From NCBI GenBank assembly GCA_038093975.1, contig JBBPTG010000220.1, forward strand, positions 1-40,363: 40,363 bases of DNA, in the 5' to 3' direction. The notes beneath the pieces are model-generated. The model saw only the letters and a list, made by a program, of their open reading frames with translations, had not been told where the DNA came from and ran no database searches. Shown here piece by piece: positions 28,350 to 39,093 of this stretch. Position 1 is the first letter of the stretch; each line of letters begins with the position of its first letter. The position numbers were made by a program, and so were the translations under genes. The stretch comes from Chalciporus piperatus. Taxonomy: Eukaryota; Basidiomycota; Agaricomycetes; Boletales; Boletaceae.

Positions 28350-30677
28350 ATGGATCGACTCAAGCAGGCAGTCACCACTTGCCCCGTCATCCGCCCTATC
28401 GACTACGCTAGTCACAGCCCTGTCGCTCTTGCCGTCGACTCCTCGTATATCGCCGTTGGCTATATTATCTTCCAGGACGACAGCAACGGTCACAGATGCC
28501 CTTCGCGTTTCGGCTCCATCACGTGGAACGATCGTGAATCTCGCTACTCACAGGCAAAACTCGAGCTGTATGGTCTATTTCGCGCCCTCCGAGCTGTCAA
28601 GGTCTGGATAATCGGTCTCAAGAACCTGGTCGTCGAGGTCGACGCGAAGTACATCAAGGGCATGTTGAACAACCCCGACATTCAGCCCAACGCCGCCATA
28701 AATCGGTGGATCGCCGGTATTCTTACCTTCGACTTCACCCTCAAGCACGTTTCAGCGACTCGACACCAGGGACCAGACGGTTTATCGAGGAGAAGGAGGG
28801 CTGAGGAGGACGAGGATGAGGACGAGGAAAGGGAAAGCGAGGTTGAGGAATGGTTGGACGAGGTATTGGAACAGGGAATGGGGACGAGCAAGGAGGAGGG
28901 GAATCAGACGATGAAACACGGCTCGCCATCACGCCAGCCGCCATTCGCCACTAACGACTTCAATTACGACAACGAAAATAACAAAGACAACGAAAACATC
29001 AACAGTAGATACGGCACGAACGAAACCAAAACAGAAAAGAACGACAGAACGACAGACAGCAGAGAAAGGGGGAACGACAGTAGGGATGGCAGAAGGATCG
29101 ACGGAGTAGGGTTCGCTGCGAGGGACAAGGAAGGGACGGACGGAGCGGAAAGTTGGTTGAGGGAAGAGAACGGGGCGGTCGATGAGGTATTGAGTTGTGG
29201 AGTATGGGTTGCAGAAAGATTGAGGGAAGAGGCGGTCGATTTTCGAGAGAGGGAGGGAGGAGGTAGAGCATCCGTCTTCTCAGCGAGCAAGACGGACGAC
29301 GATCTAGCCATACCAACGAGCGACAAAGCGAAACAGCGCGACAACGAACTTCTCAACATCAAGTCTTTCCTCCAGAATCTTACCTTTCTCGCTCATGTCC
29401 TCGACACTCACCGACCACGTCTCGCGAAACGCGCTACCGAATTCTTTGTTGCAGGCGACAAACTCTGGAGGAAGGACGCGAGTGGACGGCACCAGCTTGT
29501 TCTATTCAACAAGGATCGACCACATATCCTACGAGCTACCCACGACGAACTGGGACACAAAGGAATCTACCCTACACGACGAACCATCGCTGATCGTTTC
29601 TGGTGGCCCTCGCTCAGCGACGACGTAGCCTGGTACGTCAAAACCTGCCACCAATGCCAGATTCGGTCAGTCGACAAAGTGTTGCTTCCTCCCGTCGTCG
29701 CCCCCCCAGCTCCCCTTTTCTGGAAAGCGTACGTCGACTCCATGTTCATGCCCACCGCTCAAGGCTACTCCATAATCGTCCAAGCTCGCTGCTCACTTAC
29801 CGGGTGGCCGGAATGGCGCAAGCTCAAAAACGAGACAGGACGAACCATTGGAGCCTTCCTCTTTGAGGAAGTACTGTGCCGTTGGGGAGCACTTGAAGAG
29901 ATCGTGACGGACAATGGTACCCCGTTCGTCGCTGCGCTCGACTGGCTCGCCGAGAAATATCACATACGTCATATTCGTATCTCGGCGTACAACTCACGAG
30001 CCAACGGGATCGTTGAGCGATCTCACCGAACCATTCGCGACTCGCTCGTAAAGGCGTGCAATGGCGACATTACGCAGTGGCCCACTCTTGCCCCTCACGT
30101 CTTCTGGGCAGATCGAGTCACCACACGTAAGTCGACAGGTCACTCACCGTACTTCATGACACACGGAGTCGAGCCGCTACTGCCATTTGACATCACGGAA
30201 GCAACGTTTCTCGCTCCGCTCATCTCCACCAGACTCACCACCGACGATCTCATCGCTACTATTCGAGCTCGCCAGCTAGCCAAACGAGACGAGGATCTCA
30301 CGGAGATGCACGACCGCATGCTTCAGAGCCGCTATGCCTCAGTCGCTGACTTCAAGCGACGCTTTGCTCACTCCATTCGTGACCACGACTTCACACCGGG
30401 TTCACTCGTCCTCGTGCTGAACAAGAAAATCGAGGCGGCGTCAAACGCTAAGTGCCGTCCTCGATACTTCGGCCCCATGGTTGTCGTCTCTCGTTCGCTA
30501 CACGGGTCTTATCGGCTCGCAGAAGTCGATGGGTCAATCTCGAAGCTCAAATTCGCGGCATTCCGACTCATCCCTTATCGCCCTCGTTCGCTCAAATCCC
30601 TATCCGTGACAGAGTTTGTGGATTCCAAGGAGCTCGCCGGGATCGCCGACGATGATAAGGAGTCCGTCGGCAACTGA
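28350..30677 (+). CDS. Ty3/gypsy Pol, 5'-truncated (RNase H and integrase)
   Basis: 775 codons. It opens directly in the RT/RNase H connection (RLKQAVTTCPVIRPIDY), then RNase H (LAVDSSYIAVGYIIFQ, YSQAKLELYGLFRAL, VEVDAKYIKGML, HQGPDGLSRR). Residues about 150-330 are a low-complexity charged and Asn-rich insert. Integrase follows: H2C2 zinc finger (HDELGHKGIYPTRR, TCHQCQIRS), core with DSMFMPTAQ, IVTDNGTPF and the NGIVERSHR block, and a C-terminal YFGPMVV / RLIPYR module like the GPY/F domain. Protease and most of reverse transcriptase are absent; the sequence before 28345 is unrelated, so the element is truncated. The ATG at 28350 is fortuitous. Confidence 0.88.
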   Translation: MDRLKQAVTTCPVIRPIDYASHSPVALAVDSSYIAVGYIIFQDDSNGHRCPSRFGSITWNDRESRYSQAKLELYGLFRALRAVKVWIIGLKNLVVEVDAKYIKGMLNNPDIQPNAAINRWIAGILTFDFTLKHVSATRHQGPDGLSRRRRAEEDEDEDEERESEVEEWLDEVLEQGMGTSKEEGNQTMKHGSPSRQPPFATNDFNYDNENNKDNENINSRYGTNETKTEKNDRTTDSRERGNDSRDGRRIDGVGFAARDKEGTDGAESWLREENGAVDEVLSCGVWVAERLREEAVDFREREGGGRASVFSASKTDDDLAIPTSDKAKQRDNELLNIKSFLQNLTFLAHVLDTHRPRLAKRATEFFVAGDKLWRKDASGRHQLVLFNKDRPHILRATHDELGHKGIYPTRRTIADRFWWPSLSDDVAWYVKTCHQCQIRSVDKVLLPPVVAPPAPLFWKAYVDSMFMPTAQGYSIIVQARCSLTGWPEWRKLKNETGRTIGAFLFEEVLCRWGALEEIVTDNGTPFVAALDWLAEKYHIRHIRISAYNSRANGIVERSHRTIRDSLVKACNGDITQWPTLAPHVFWADRVTTRKSTGHSPYFMTHGVEPLLPFDITEATFLAPLISTRLTTDDLIATIRARQLAKRDEDLTEMHDRMLQSRYASVADFKRRFAHSIRDHDFTPGSLVLVLNKKIEAASNAKCRPRYFGPMVVVSRSLHGSYRLAEVDGSISKLKFAAFRLIPYRPRSLKSLSVTEFVDSKELAGIADDDKESVGN

Positions 30678-30692
30678 GGACAGTTGCAATCC

Positions 30693-31157
30693 AAAGAGGG
30701 AGGGAGGTGTAAGGAGCCACGACGAGCTCGGTCCGGAACCGACGCTGACGCGGCCTCAACGATGACGTGTCGAGCACGACTCTACCATGAGTTTCACTGC
30801 CTCGCCGTCTAGACGAGTCCACCCCTGCTGCGCGCCTTTCACCTTCTCGCTTATGAACATTTACGATGACATCATAACTCCTTTCCTTTGTACTTAGATT
30901 ACCTCGTCACAGTATCATGGGTGAGCCACTGAGCCACTTTTATTAGTATAAGAAGGCCCTGCCTGTCCGTAGATAGACCAGTGAATTCCACGACGAGTTC
31001 CCTCCAACGCCCGTATCGAACCAAGTCCGCCGTCCGCCTCGCTTATCGCCACTGTCAAACAAACTCTTATCATTCCATCATATTCGCTTATTCCTCTATC
31101 AAACCACTATCCCTCTCGAACTCGCTATCTGGGTCTAGCCCCCGACTAGTCGCCACA
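30693..31157 (+). mobile_element. Gypsy polypurine tract and 3' LTR
   Basis: Sixteen bases after the pol stop, AAAGAGGGAGGGAGG (30693-30707) leads into TGTAAGGAGCC, the usual start of a gypsy LTR. A TATA-like TAGTATAAGAAGG near 30940 fits an LTR promoter. I put the end at CGCCACA (31157), because the minus-strand coding sequence of the neighbouring broken gene stops making sense there; the matching 5' LTR is not in the window. Confidence 0.6.
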
Positions 31158-31739
31158 ATGTGGTGGGCAAGACAGTTCTCAGGCAAGACGATGTTGAGTT
31201 GATAGTCGAGCCAAGAAGGGCGGGGATCGGGATCGCCTGAACCCCACGTGTCTATCACAACGGGAGGGCTTCGCCAGAATGACATGGGGATATCACCACG
31301 ACGGTCGCTAACGTACGCCTCTGCAATAAAGAGATGGCGATGATCACACTAAACGACTATGTAGCCGATTGATAGGAGAGAGTATGGGGATGACTTACAT
31401 GATCGAAGATGTGCAGGCTGCGGCAGCGCATCAGGTTCGGGGGAATATCGAGTGATGGGTTGCTGATGGATATCACGGATTGATTGAATATCGCGAGGGC
31501 AAATCGCACCTAAAAGTTCTGTGAGTATGATTTGCAGGTCATAGAGCACTGCTGGAAGGAGAACGGCTGACAGAGCTTGGTACTGGGATGTCTGAGATGT
31601 GGTCGTCAAGAGGCGAGCCCGTGGCATGGCGATCGGGAGACGAGAAGTCCGACTTGAACACTTCATAGGCTGAGCCTGGCGAGGAGAGAGGTGTAGCTGG
31701 ATAGGAGCGGGTTTGGCCGTGTGTGGAGGAGCCGCTCAT
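31158..31739 (-). pseudogene. Hypothetical gene truncated by the gypsy LTR
   Basis: The minus strand opens with MSGSSTHGQTRSYPATPLSS from an ATG at 31739. A GTACCA..CCAG intron could lead in frame to VLYDLQIILTELLGAICPRD and the following residues. A further segment reads HLFIAEAYVSDRRGDIPMSF and NIVLPENCLAHHIV. The join between the last two segments is off by one base with the obvious splice sites. Coding sequence ends at the LTR boundary, so the 3' part is lost. I do not recognise the family. Confidence 0.4.
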
Positions 31740-32033
31740 GGTAGAAGTAAGCCGCTACGTGGGACTGTGAGGACTTGAAAAAACTTGAAAGTGTAGACGA
31801 AGTACCACGCGAAGTCCGCTCGACAGTTTGGTCTTCACGGCCGAGTCCGACGAACATATAGTAGCAACCCACGGCCCGGGTCGCCACTGGGATCCTGCCA
31901 GTGCGGCGGCATGGCCTACATGGCTAGGCGGGCTATGATTTCTAGGCGAGATTGATGAAGGGTGTGGTGTTGGCAGGTCGAAAGCCTTCATGGCAGATGA
32001 AGGCCGGGTAGTCCCGCTAGTAGCGCGTAGTAG
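31740..32033. other. Probable promoter region of the truncated minus-strand gene
   Basis: No coding signal that I trust. It contains the upstream flank of the ATG at 31739 and several short direct words (GGCCTACATGGCTAGGCGGG), with nothing structural that I can name. Confidence 0.3.
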
Positions 32034-32179
32034 ATGGATGGCTATATTGGGCTACATAGCAGGCATGTGACTATGTTTGCCTATGTAGCATCGGGCATGC
32101 TATGTAGGACAGAGGCGTTTCCAGATGAGAGCTGCCATGCCAAGCTGCACCACCCTGGTGTGCAATTTGATGCAAAGGT

Positions 32180-32462
32180 CCCACGGTGGCGTTTGATTGA
32201 TGATGATCATATAGAGCTCATCGAGGCCATTGAGAACAGTGGCAGATTAGATCCTCCCCGAGAGCCGTTTTTCCGTTGCCTGCTGTGCTCACCACGAGTT
32301 GGCGATGCACGGTCGCACACCGAGCTTCTGTATCACCTTCACGACAAGTCAGTATTTCCCCCATTTTTGCACAACATACCGTTGATCGAAAACTGGATGA
32401 CTCGGACACATTTGGCAGGCACAAATAGAGATGAAAGAAGCTTCCTTGGGTGGGCATTATGA
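32180..32462 (+). pseudogene. C-terminal fragment of an F-box-like family protein
   Basis: The frame reads PRWRLIDDDHIELIEAIEN and then RCLLCSPRVGDARSHTELLYHL. The block RCLLC.PRVGDA..(R/D)..L.HL recurs at 33790-33880 in the next gene, so the two are paralogous. The open frame extends left to 32034 but that part does not match the paralogue, and no N-terminal half is present. Probably a decayed partial copy. Confidence 0.45.
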
Positions 32463-32873
32463 GCCTTTACGGTGTTGTTATGTGTCTTTGGGTGCGTGCG
32501 GTCTGGTGGAGATGTTGGAGGAAGAGGATTCTGTGACGTACAGAGTTGCTGCTTTTGAGGAGGAGGAGGAGGAGGGAGCTTGATGTGAATGGTCGGTGGT
32601 TACGAGAGGTAACTTTGTATCTTGTATCTTTCGTCGTCGCGTGACTATCGATGGTCGACAGCATCGACTTCTGCACAATGATGGACGAGACCCACGAGTG
32701 ACAAATTTCACGTTCGAGTATCGACTCCCACTCACTGAACATACCCAGTGACTGAGTCAGATCATTCGGATTTGTGGGTTTGTGTGGGCGTCGATCATAC
32801 ACAGCCACAAATTAGTTGTCGTGGCGTTGTTGTTCCATCAACGCGTTCTGCTTCCTCCGAGACTATCATAGAC
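32463..32873. other. Intergenic
   Basis: No gene supported. Short GAGGAGGAGG tract near 32555; the sequence just before 32874 includes a modest pyrimidine-rich stretch that may belong to the next gene's leader. Confidence 0.3.
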
Positions 32874-34093
32874 ATGGTGCAAACTAGATCTGCCACAGCG
32901 AAAAGTCGGCCCAACGAGGCTCGCACTGGCAGTAAAGTTGGTGCTACTGAAGTACCCCTGGGAGGAACTCAACAACCTGTTACCAAACGTCGACGGCTGC
33001 AGGAAGGAGAGCTTGGGGCGGTGTCCGCAAAGAAACGAAGACGTGGCAAGCCTGAGAAGTTGTGTCAATTGAACATCAACATGTTGTTCCTCGTACGTGG
33101 TTTCCTTTTTCCCCCACCCGACTTGGTGTTGAGAAGGGCAAAATATAGCTTGCGGCTTACGTTGACCCGCTCAACTTGCTCAACTTGTCATGAACATTCA
33201 TCACTCAATGTCAACAGGAACTTGAACCGGAGTGTCGAACCAGCTTACGACCAGAAAGCCCCACAGGTCAAAACTACCCAAAGTATTGACACACAGCGAC
33301 TCTGATAAACTCCAATTGGCCTGTGCTTTGTTCAGTGTCCACCGTGATGCCGGGCTGTATGTCCACCCGGCATTACTCTTCCTCCCTTTACACTGCCATT
33401 GTCTTCCATACGAGACTGACGAAGCCAGTACTACCACCCGGAGTTGGGCCAAGAAATCCATCACCCTCTGTGAAGCGGCTACGGATGTTGTCCGTGCCTG
33501 CGGGCTAGATCCAGGTCTGGCCACGGTGGACAACATGGAGCGTCGTAATGCCAGACTGGTCTGTCTAATTTGCGAGGGGCCGCGCCTCGTCAGAACTTGG
33601 GCAGATGCTGTCCGTTTTTCGCTCTGTTGTGAATTCTGCCACTAAGTGAGGCTCATTTCAGGTCCGACACGCGAGTAGTTTCCACGTAGAACTTCCGCAA
33701 CATCTCAAGAACCCTGGATGGTATTTGGTCGAGGACACCCACCTAGGTGCGATCAGAGCTGTCGAACGGGTTGCTGAGGAAGGGTATCCTCTCGATCATT
33801 CTCGATGTCTGTTGTGCAGGCCGCGTGTTGGAGATGCCTGGTGGCGCGATGACATCTTGTCCCATCTCTTTCTTGGTTCTGCGCAACGATTCAAGTCACG
33901 TCGCAGGGCGCGAGCTGACTGTACACGCTGTAGCCATCGCATTGAGAAGAGTGAGATTCAACGAGGGGTGCACTACGAACCCTTGGAGCTTCTAGACATT
34001 GTTTCAACTCCAGCTGGAAAGGTGGAGATGGTGAGGGAAGGGGAACGTGTGTCGTTCAGAGAGATCCACACAACGGGAGATGGGAACGAGTAA
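32874..34093 (+). CDS. F-box-like family protein, possibly decayed
   Basis: The start MVQTRSATAKSRPNEARTG with two basic patches (TKRRRL, KKRRRGKPEK) and LCQLNINMLFL looks like the basic leader and first residues of an agaricomycete F-box protein. A GTACGT intron (from 33094) follows. The next piece does not give the rest of an F-box in frame. A later frame (about 33390-33612) reads TRSWAKKSITLCEAATDVV and ERRNARLVCLICEGPRLVRTW, and a GTCCGT..CATTTCAG intron to 33662 links it in frame to ASSFHVELPQHLKNPGWYLV and RCLLCRPRVGDAWWRDDILSH. CXXC pairs could bind zinc. I see a gene, but the middle looks eroded and the exact exons are unsure. Confidence 0.4.
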
Positions 34094-35145
34094 AAACCGA
34101 GTCGAAGAGAGAAATTGAGAAGGAAACACGTCGTACGAAAAAACCCTCCACTCACAAATGATCGTAATTATATACTAATACTGCATGCCTGGGTCACAAA
34201 GCTGAGCTCTACCAAATGAATCTGGTGAATATCGAGTGGATGGTGATTCAGGGTACAGCGTGAATTTCAACTGTCACTGACATCACTGCGGCTCACTGCG
34301 GCCAGTACCAAGATGGTATCCGAGCGGGTGTCGATGGTTTTCCACACTCATACTTTCAATTTATTCGACGCGTACCACCATGCACCACACAACCAGGCGA
34401 CTAAAGCGACCAACCTCTTCGAGTAGAGTTCTCACTGATCGACTTCACGAACCCAACGGCAATCCGGCAAGTCAACTTCGACAACTACTCAGCGAAGACC
34501 CTGGCAGCCCGAGCAGTGGGAAGAATAGTTCTGATTGGACCGATGCTTCGCCAACCATACAAGCTGGGTTTGGGTGAGTGGAGGTGACGGTGATGATGCG
34601 AAAAGCTGCACCCCATACAGTATTCCGGAGGTTCTTGATTTTCCTTTCCAGGTATCTATGTTCTATTGAAGGTCTGAATACCCCGTTGTCAAATGACTCG
34701 TTGACGCTGCAACTTGAACATGGTACCACGAGAAGAAGGCGAAACCGTCATTGGGTCTTTAAGGGGTCAATTACCAAATGTGGCCGAATTCAGACTCCGC
34801 ATCTGCTCGTCGAAAGCTAAGTCAAGGAGATTGAGTTCGCTGTCCCGCTCGACGTCAAGACCCGTTTCGAGGCTCATCTCGCCACCCAAACCACTGTGAG
34901 TATCGTTCGTGGGTCATGTTATGCTGTCTGTGCTCCCTGGGAGATCAAGAAGTGATCCAACCGCTCTCGGGATGCTGGATGGTGTGGTGTATGTCTGGAT
35001 GACCCTGCTGATCTCGCTTCTACCTTTTTCGCAGCAAGAGTCAGTGCGAACCAAATCTCGCAGTATGTCGTCTTTCCCAACCTTGTGGGCCTTATGAACC
35101 GATATTCATCCCAGCTCTCGACCCAAGAAACTCACCTCGCTCAGC
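34094..35145 (+). other. Unassigned region with possible broken gene
   Basis: Plus-strand frames look partly protein-like: FSLIDFTNPTAIRQVNFDNY and AKTLAARAVGRIVLIGPMLR (about 34425-34570), then, after a GTGAGT..TTCCAG intron, a short piece at 34652, and KEIEFAVPLDVKTRFEAHLA (about 34830-34895) before another GTGAGT..CGCAG intron. These pieces do not join without a stop. I cannot name the protein; it may be a pseudogene or have splice sites I misplaced. Confidence 0.3.
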
Positions 35146-35805
35146 ATGCTTATTACCAAGCAGAACAGGCGCATCATCTACGAAAACCTCTTCAAGGGTT
35201 CGCATCACCCCGCTCTTTCTGTCGTCCGAGAACTATCAGTGCTGACCTGGTCATTTATCATAATTCCCGATTCGCGAAAATCTGTTATATCACGAATGAA
35301 CGAATGCACGCACGCACGCACGAATCAAATCCTAACGAACGCAATAGAGGGTGTCCTTGTCGCCAAGAAGGACTTCAACGCGCCTAAACATGAAGATCTC
35401 GACGTCCCCAACCTTGAGGTCATCAAGGCCATGCAGAGCCTGACCTCCAAAGGCCTCGTTAAGACCCAGTTCTCGTGGCAGTGGTACTACTACGTCCTCA
35501 CCCCCGAGGGTGTTGAATACCTCCGTGAATGGTGCGTCCGTCGGTTTGGGAGTTTGATATCGTTTGCTGATGAGTGTCTCGTTTGGTGGATTAGGCTACA
35601 CCTCCCCACCGAGATCGTGCCTGCGACCCACAAGCGTGCTGCTCGTCCCCCACGCCCAGCAGCTGTTCGCCCTGGTGCTGCCGAGGGTGGTGCACCCCGC
35701 GCACCCCGTGGCGACCAAGAAGGATACCGGAGGAAAGAGGGTGGTGCTCCTGGCGACTACCGGCCATCGTTTGCTGGTGTTGGTCGGGGTGCACCGAGAG
35801 AGTAA
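35146..35805 (+). CDS. RPS10: 40S ribosomal protein S10
   Basis: Exons 35146-35197, 35348-35531 and 35595-35805 join to 148 aa. The first exon gives [17 protein letters not shown]; exon 2 gives [39 protein letters not shown] and [15 protein letters not shown]; exon 3 begins [15 protein letters not shown]. This is the complete S10_plectin domain (about 1-95) followed by the usual Arg, Gly, Pro and Ala-rich tail ending GVGRGAPRE. It is a core small-subunit component near the mRNA path. The introns sit after codon 17 and after codon 78; the first, 150 nt, is long for this window and contains a (CACG)n run. Confidence 0.95.
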   Translation: MLITKQNRRIIYENLFKGSHHPALSVVRELSVLTWSFIIIPDSRKSVISRMNECTHARTNQILTNAIEGVLVAKKDFNAPKHEDLDVPNLEVIKAMQSLTSKGLVKTQFSWQWYYYVLTPEGVEYLREWCVRRFGSLISFADECLVWWIRLHLPTEIVPATHKRAARPPRPAAVRPGAAEGGAPRAPRGDQEGYRRKEGGAPGDYRPSFAGVGRGAPRE

Positions 35806-36782
35806 ATGATGTATGTTGATCATCGCGGTTGGTCCCATGGCATTGGAGAGATGGAGAGCACCGAGGTTAAGCTGATGTCGTGTGGATCGGCGGGTCAGGC
35901 CTTCGGTATAGGATCGTGGCTTGTTTCTTTCCATCTCTCGTGCGCAAAAACGGTTATACGAGCATGTGCATGTCTAGTCTATGCTATATGCTATCATTTT
36001 CGCTTTATCTCCACAGACGTGGGCTCGTGGTCCTGAAATGGGGCAAGTGGTGAATTTCATTTTTTTTGGGATGTACAAAACTGGATCCTGTCGAATTTCG
36101 CAAAGTGTTGAAAGTCCAACTGGCTTGCACGTCGTCGAAGCAAGCATTATACACGCCATCCCGATCCCTGGACATACGATCTCTCTCGTTTCCCCTGTCC
36201 CATGTCGTTGGGGTTCCGGACCAACCCAATCCAGACAACGACGGATCCGAATCGTCCGACACTGAAGACTCCTCTGCATGTAGCGACCATGCCGAGGGTC
36301 ATCCCCAGGTCGAGGCAGGTCCTCTCGGACACGATCTGAGCCATCCACCAAATCCCGAGAGAACCCACCAGAGTTGAATGTTGAACACTACCGGGGGGGC
36401 TTGGCAAAGTTGTACCACTGTAGTGCGATCGTAGAATACAAATAAATTATGCTAGATGCCAAACGGAAAAAATATGAAAGTACAATGAGCGAGGGACGAT
36501 GCTAGATATGTGGTATGTAGGTAGTCCAGGAGATCGTTTGGTATGCGGAAGATGGGAGGCCGCGGAGACTAGCGAGCATGGCATGAGTGCAACAAGGAGC
36601 ACTCGGGATATTATACAACGTTGTATCGCACTGATGGCTCCTCATCCTCATACATGTAAACGGTTCTCAGCCTTAGTGGGGGGGCCATTGGTATTGAGGT
36701 ATGGCTCGCTGTGGACTCGAATGCAGTCGACCTGGAGCACAGTCAGACATCTTCGTAAGCACCGCCGCGACGAGAACAGCAC
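35806..36782. other. RPS10 3' flank and unassigned sequence
   Basis: Probable RPS10 3' untranslated region to about 36000. A plus-strand frame ending at 36377 has an acidic stretch (NDGSESSDTEDSSACSD), but with no supported start or splice partner. Nothing else is recognised. Confidence 0.3.
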
Positions 36783-37139
36783 CTACAAGTATGTCTTCGG
36801 ATCTTCAGGCGGTGTGACATCGGGCGAATAGAAGATGTGAGGGCGTTGACAACCCAATGGCTTGTGCCACCAAAAGAAAAAGAGTGGAAGTGTCAGTGCA
36901 GTCATACACACTGTGTCCAGTTCGATCAACGTAACAGCGAGGTGGTTTGCACCCCGAGTGACGACCTGGAGAACGAACCAGAAAAGTTGAACAACCAAGA
37001 TAGCTTTTCCCAACCAATCAGAGTTGCTTCTATCCCTGATGTCCTCCGTAGTGATCACTGGATTGGTTATTTTCTTCTGCCCAATAAGGTTCAGGAATGT
37101 GTCACCATCGAGCACCCATGAGAACAAAGTGACTATCAC
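36783..37139 (-). pseudogene. Fragment of an agaricomycete multi-pass membrane protein
   Basis: The minus frame reads ITTEDIRDRSNSDWLGKAIL, VQLFWFVLQVVTRGANHLAV and then LTLPLFFFWWHKPLGCQRP. Two hydrophobic helices with a WF..Q and an FFWWHKPL motif match a family of large predicted membrane proteins common in agaricomycetes; full members are several times longer. No flanking exons are visible in either direction, so this appears to be an isolated relic. Confidence 0.45.
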
Positions 37140-38990
37140 AACGCAGTTGGCAATCTTTAAACGGGGTCTGAAGGTCAGACAAAAGGTGAAAACAGAAGTT
37201 ATAATTTAGAATACTATAGCTGCCAGGAGAAAATCCGAAATATTCGCGAATGAAAATATGCTGGTGAAAAGTTGAAAAATTGGCGTGCGTGATGGCCAAG
37301 CCTAAAGATCAATTGAAACAAGAAGTTTTGACGAAGGAAAAAGGGAGGTCAGTATTTGAAGTATCTAATTCGAGTATGAACTTGGGCGATATTTGAGATA
37401 TTCGCATTGGCGAAACATTGATCGCTATTTCTTATATTGACGAACAATTAGCTTAAGGTCCATATTAGAAATACAGGCCGACATATCACCTGGAGACGAC
37501 ATTTGAAGTATGTTGCATAGTTTATATTAATCGCCCGACCATCGCCCGACCATCGCCCTCTCACGACCTGCTGTTACAACGAGCAGCACACAATGCTGAA
37601 TAGACTATCGCCTCGATGCTTGTACTTCGCACGACCACAGCCAAACAGAATCATAACAGTGTTCAATGAACGTTACATGGGTCATCGTGGCTTTACGTAT
37701 GTACTGTACCAACACTAATCCTAGTGAAGAGCGAAGGTCAATGAGCGAAAAACTAAACAGAACCGAGATTAGGAAAATAGCTTACCCTGGACAAGTTGAG
37801 CACAACCACCCGGTCATCCGAGACCGCCCAGCGTGCATAATGACCGACCACCCATGAAAACCATACACATTCAAGGGTCTCTTGCAGTACCGCAGAATAC
37901 TGTTGAGCTGGAAAGTGAGGGAAGGCAGCGAAGGGATCCGAACTTGCTTGGACGCCAACCACCAGCGGCAGTTGTCTTTGCACTGCGAAAATAAATGACT
38001 CTTCTTCCTCATATATATATTTGATGCTGCCGGGAACAGGCTTCGACGAGCGACTCCCTTGTGGGTAGAAAAGTATAAGGGAATTTCCGAGGTGAGTGGA
38101 TGCACGGCTGTAGACCACCCCTGTCTTGTCCTTGACATGAGCGCGCAGAACCGCTGTTTGTCGCCCGATAATGTCTTGTAGCTCGCTGTAAGAAAGCTAA
38201 ACCCTCTGTAGGAATAGAAATCCCGAGAAGGTTAGTAGCAAAAGATAAAGAAGGGTACGATAAGTTCGACCCTAAAGGGATTCCAGGGAATGAAGACAAG
38301 CAAAGGACTCGTTTCCGGCGTACCAAACCGTTGAAGAACCGGAAAATGATGTTCCGTACGAACAAACGGTTGTTCCGGACCACTTCCTTGCTGTTAGGAC
38401 TAGTGGAACGAAGGTAAGAACGGACGGAAAGTGTGGACGAAGGTTCCGGAGTTTTAGAGGGAGAGGTTGTTGCGTGCAGAAAAGAAAGGTCGATTCAAAA
38501 TCAGCAAAGTACAGTCTTTTATAGTCCGGGCATACCCGAGACTCTGATAGCGACAGAACGCTAAGTGACAGTACTGGACTAAGTATAGACAGGATAGATG
38601 ACAAGGCGAAAAGGATGAGTAAAAGTAAGGAAAGTGCGACAGTAAGGACGCATAGCAAGGTTAGAGGACATGGAATGGAAAGGAAGCTTACCAGCGAATC
38701 ATATCATACCTGGACAACGGTTTCCGGGGACACGGAGGACGATACCTGTGAACAAAACAAAGGATCCGTGGTTTCCGTATACCACGGAACGACGGGAACG
38801 GGTCGTGATGGGGACGGAAAGCTGTATGTGCGGCGGAAGAGGTTGGAACATATATGGAAACGAAGGAAAGACGTCGAGGAATGTTGAGAATGGGAAATGG
38901 GGGTAGAACGCCGGCTGCAAGCGTAGGGAATATGTGTTCCCTACATCCCAGGGTGACTTTGATGCTGACTGTCCCCAGTCAGTCACATGA
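37140..38990. other. Unassigned, retroelement-like sequence
   Basis: No intact gene. CGCCCGACCAT is repeated in tandem near 37530-37555. Between about 38200 and 38900 the DNA is rich in ACGGAAAG / GTTCCGG words, and on the minus strand a TATA-like ACTATAAAAGACTG (about 38513-38526) is followed by sequence like that downstream of an LTR promoter, so an old LTR may lie here. An inverted repeat GTAGGGAA..TTCCCTAC sits at 38922-38943. Confidence 0.3.
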
Positions 38991-39093
38991 GCGGATTAGG
39001 TAAGCGCCTCATGTCCGTGGGGGTGACAACTCCGCATCAGCCGCTTCCTTTCTTCCTTCCCACTCCTTCTCCTCACACAACCATCCCAACACC

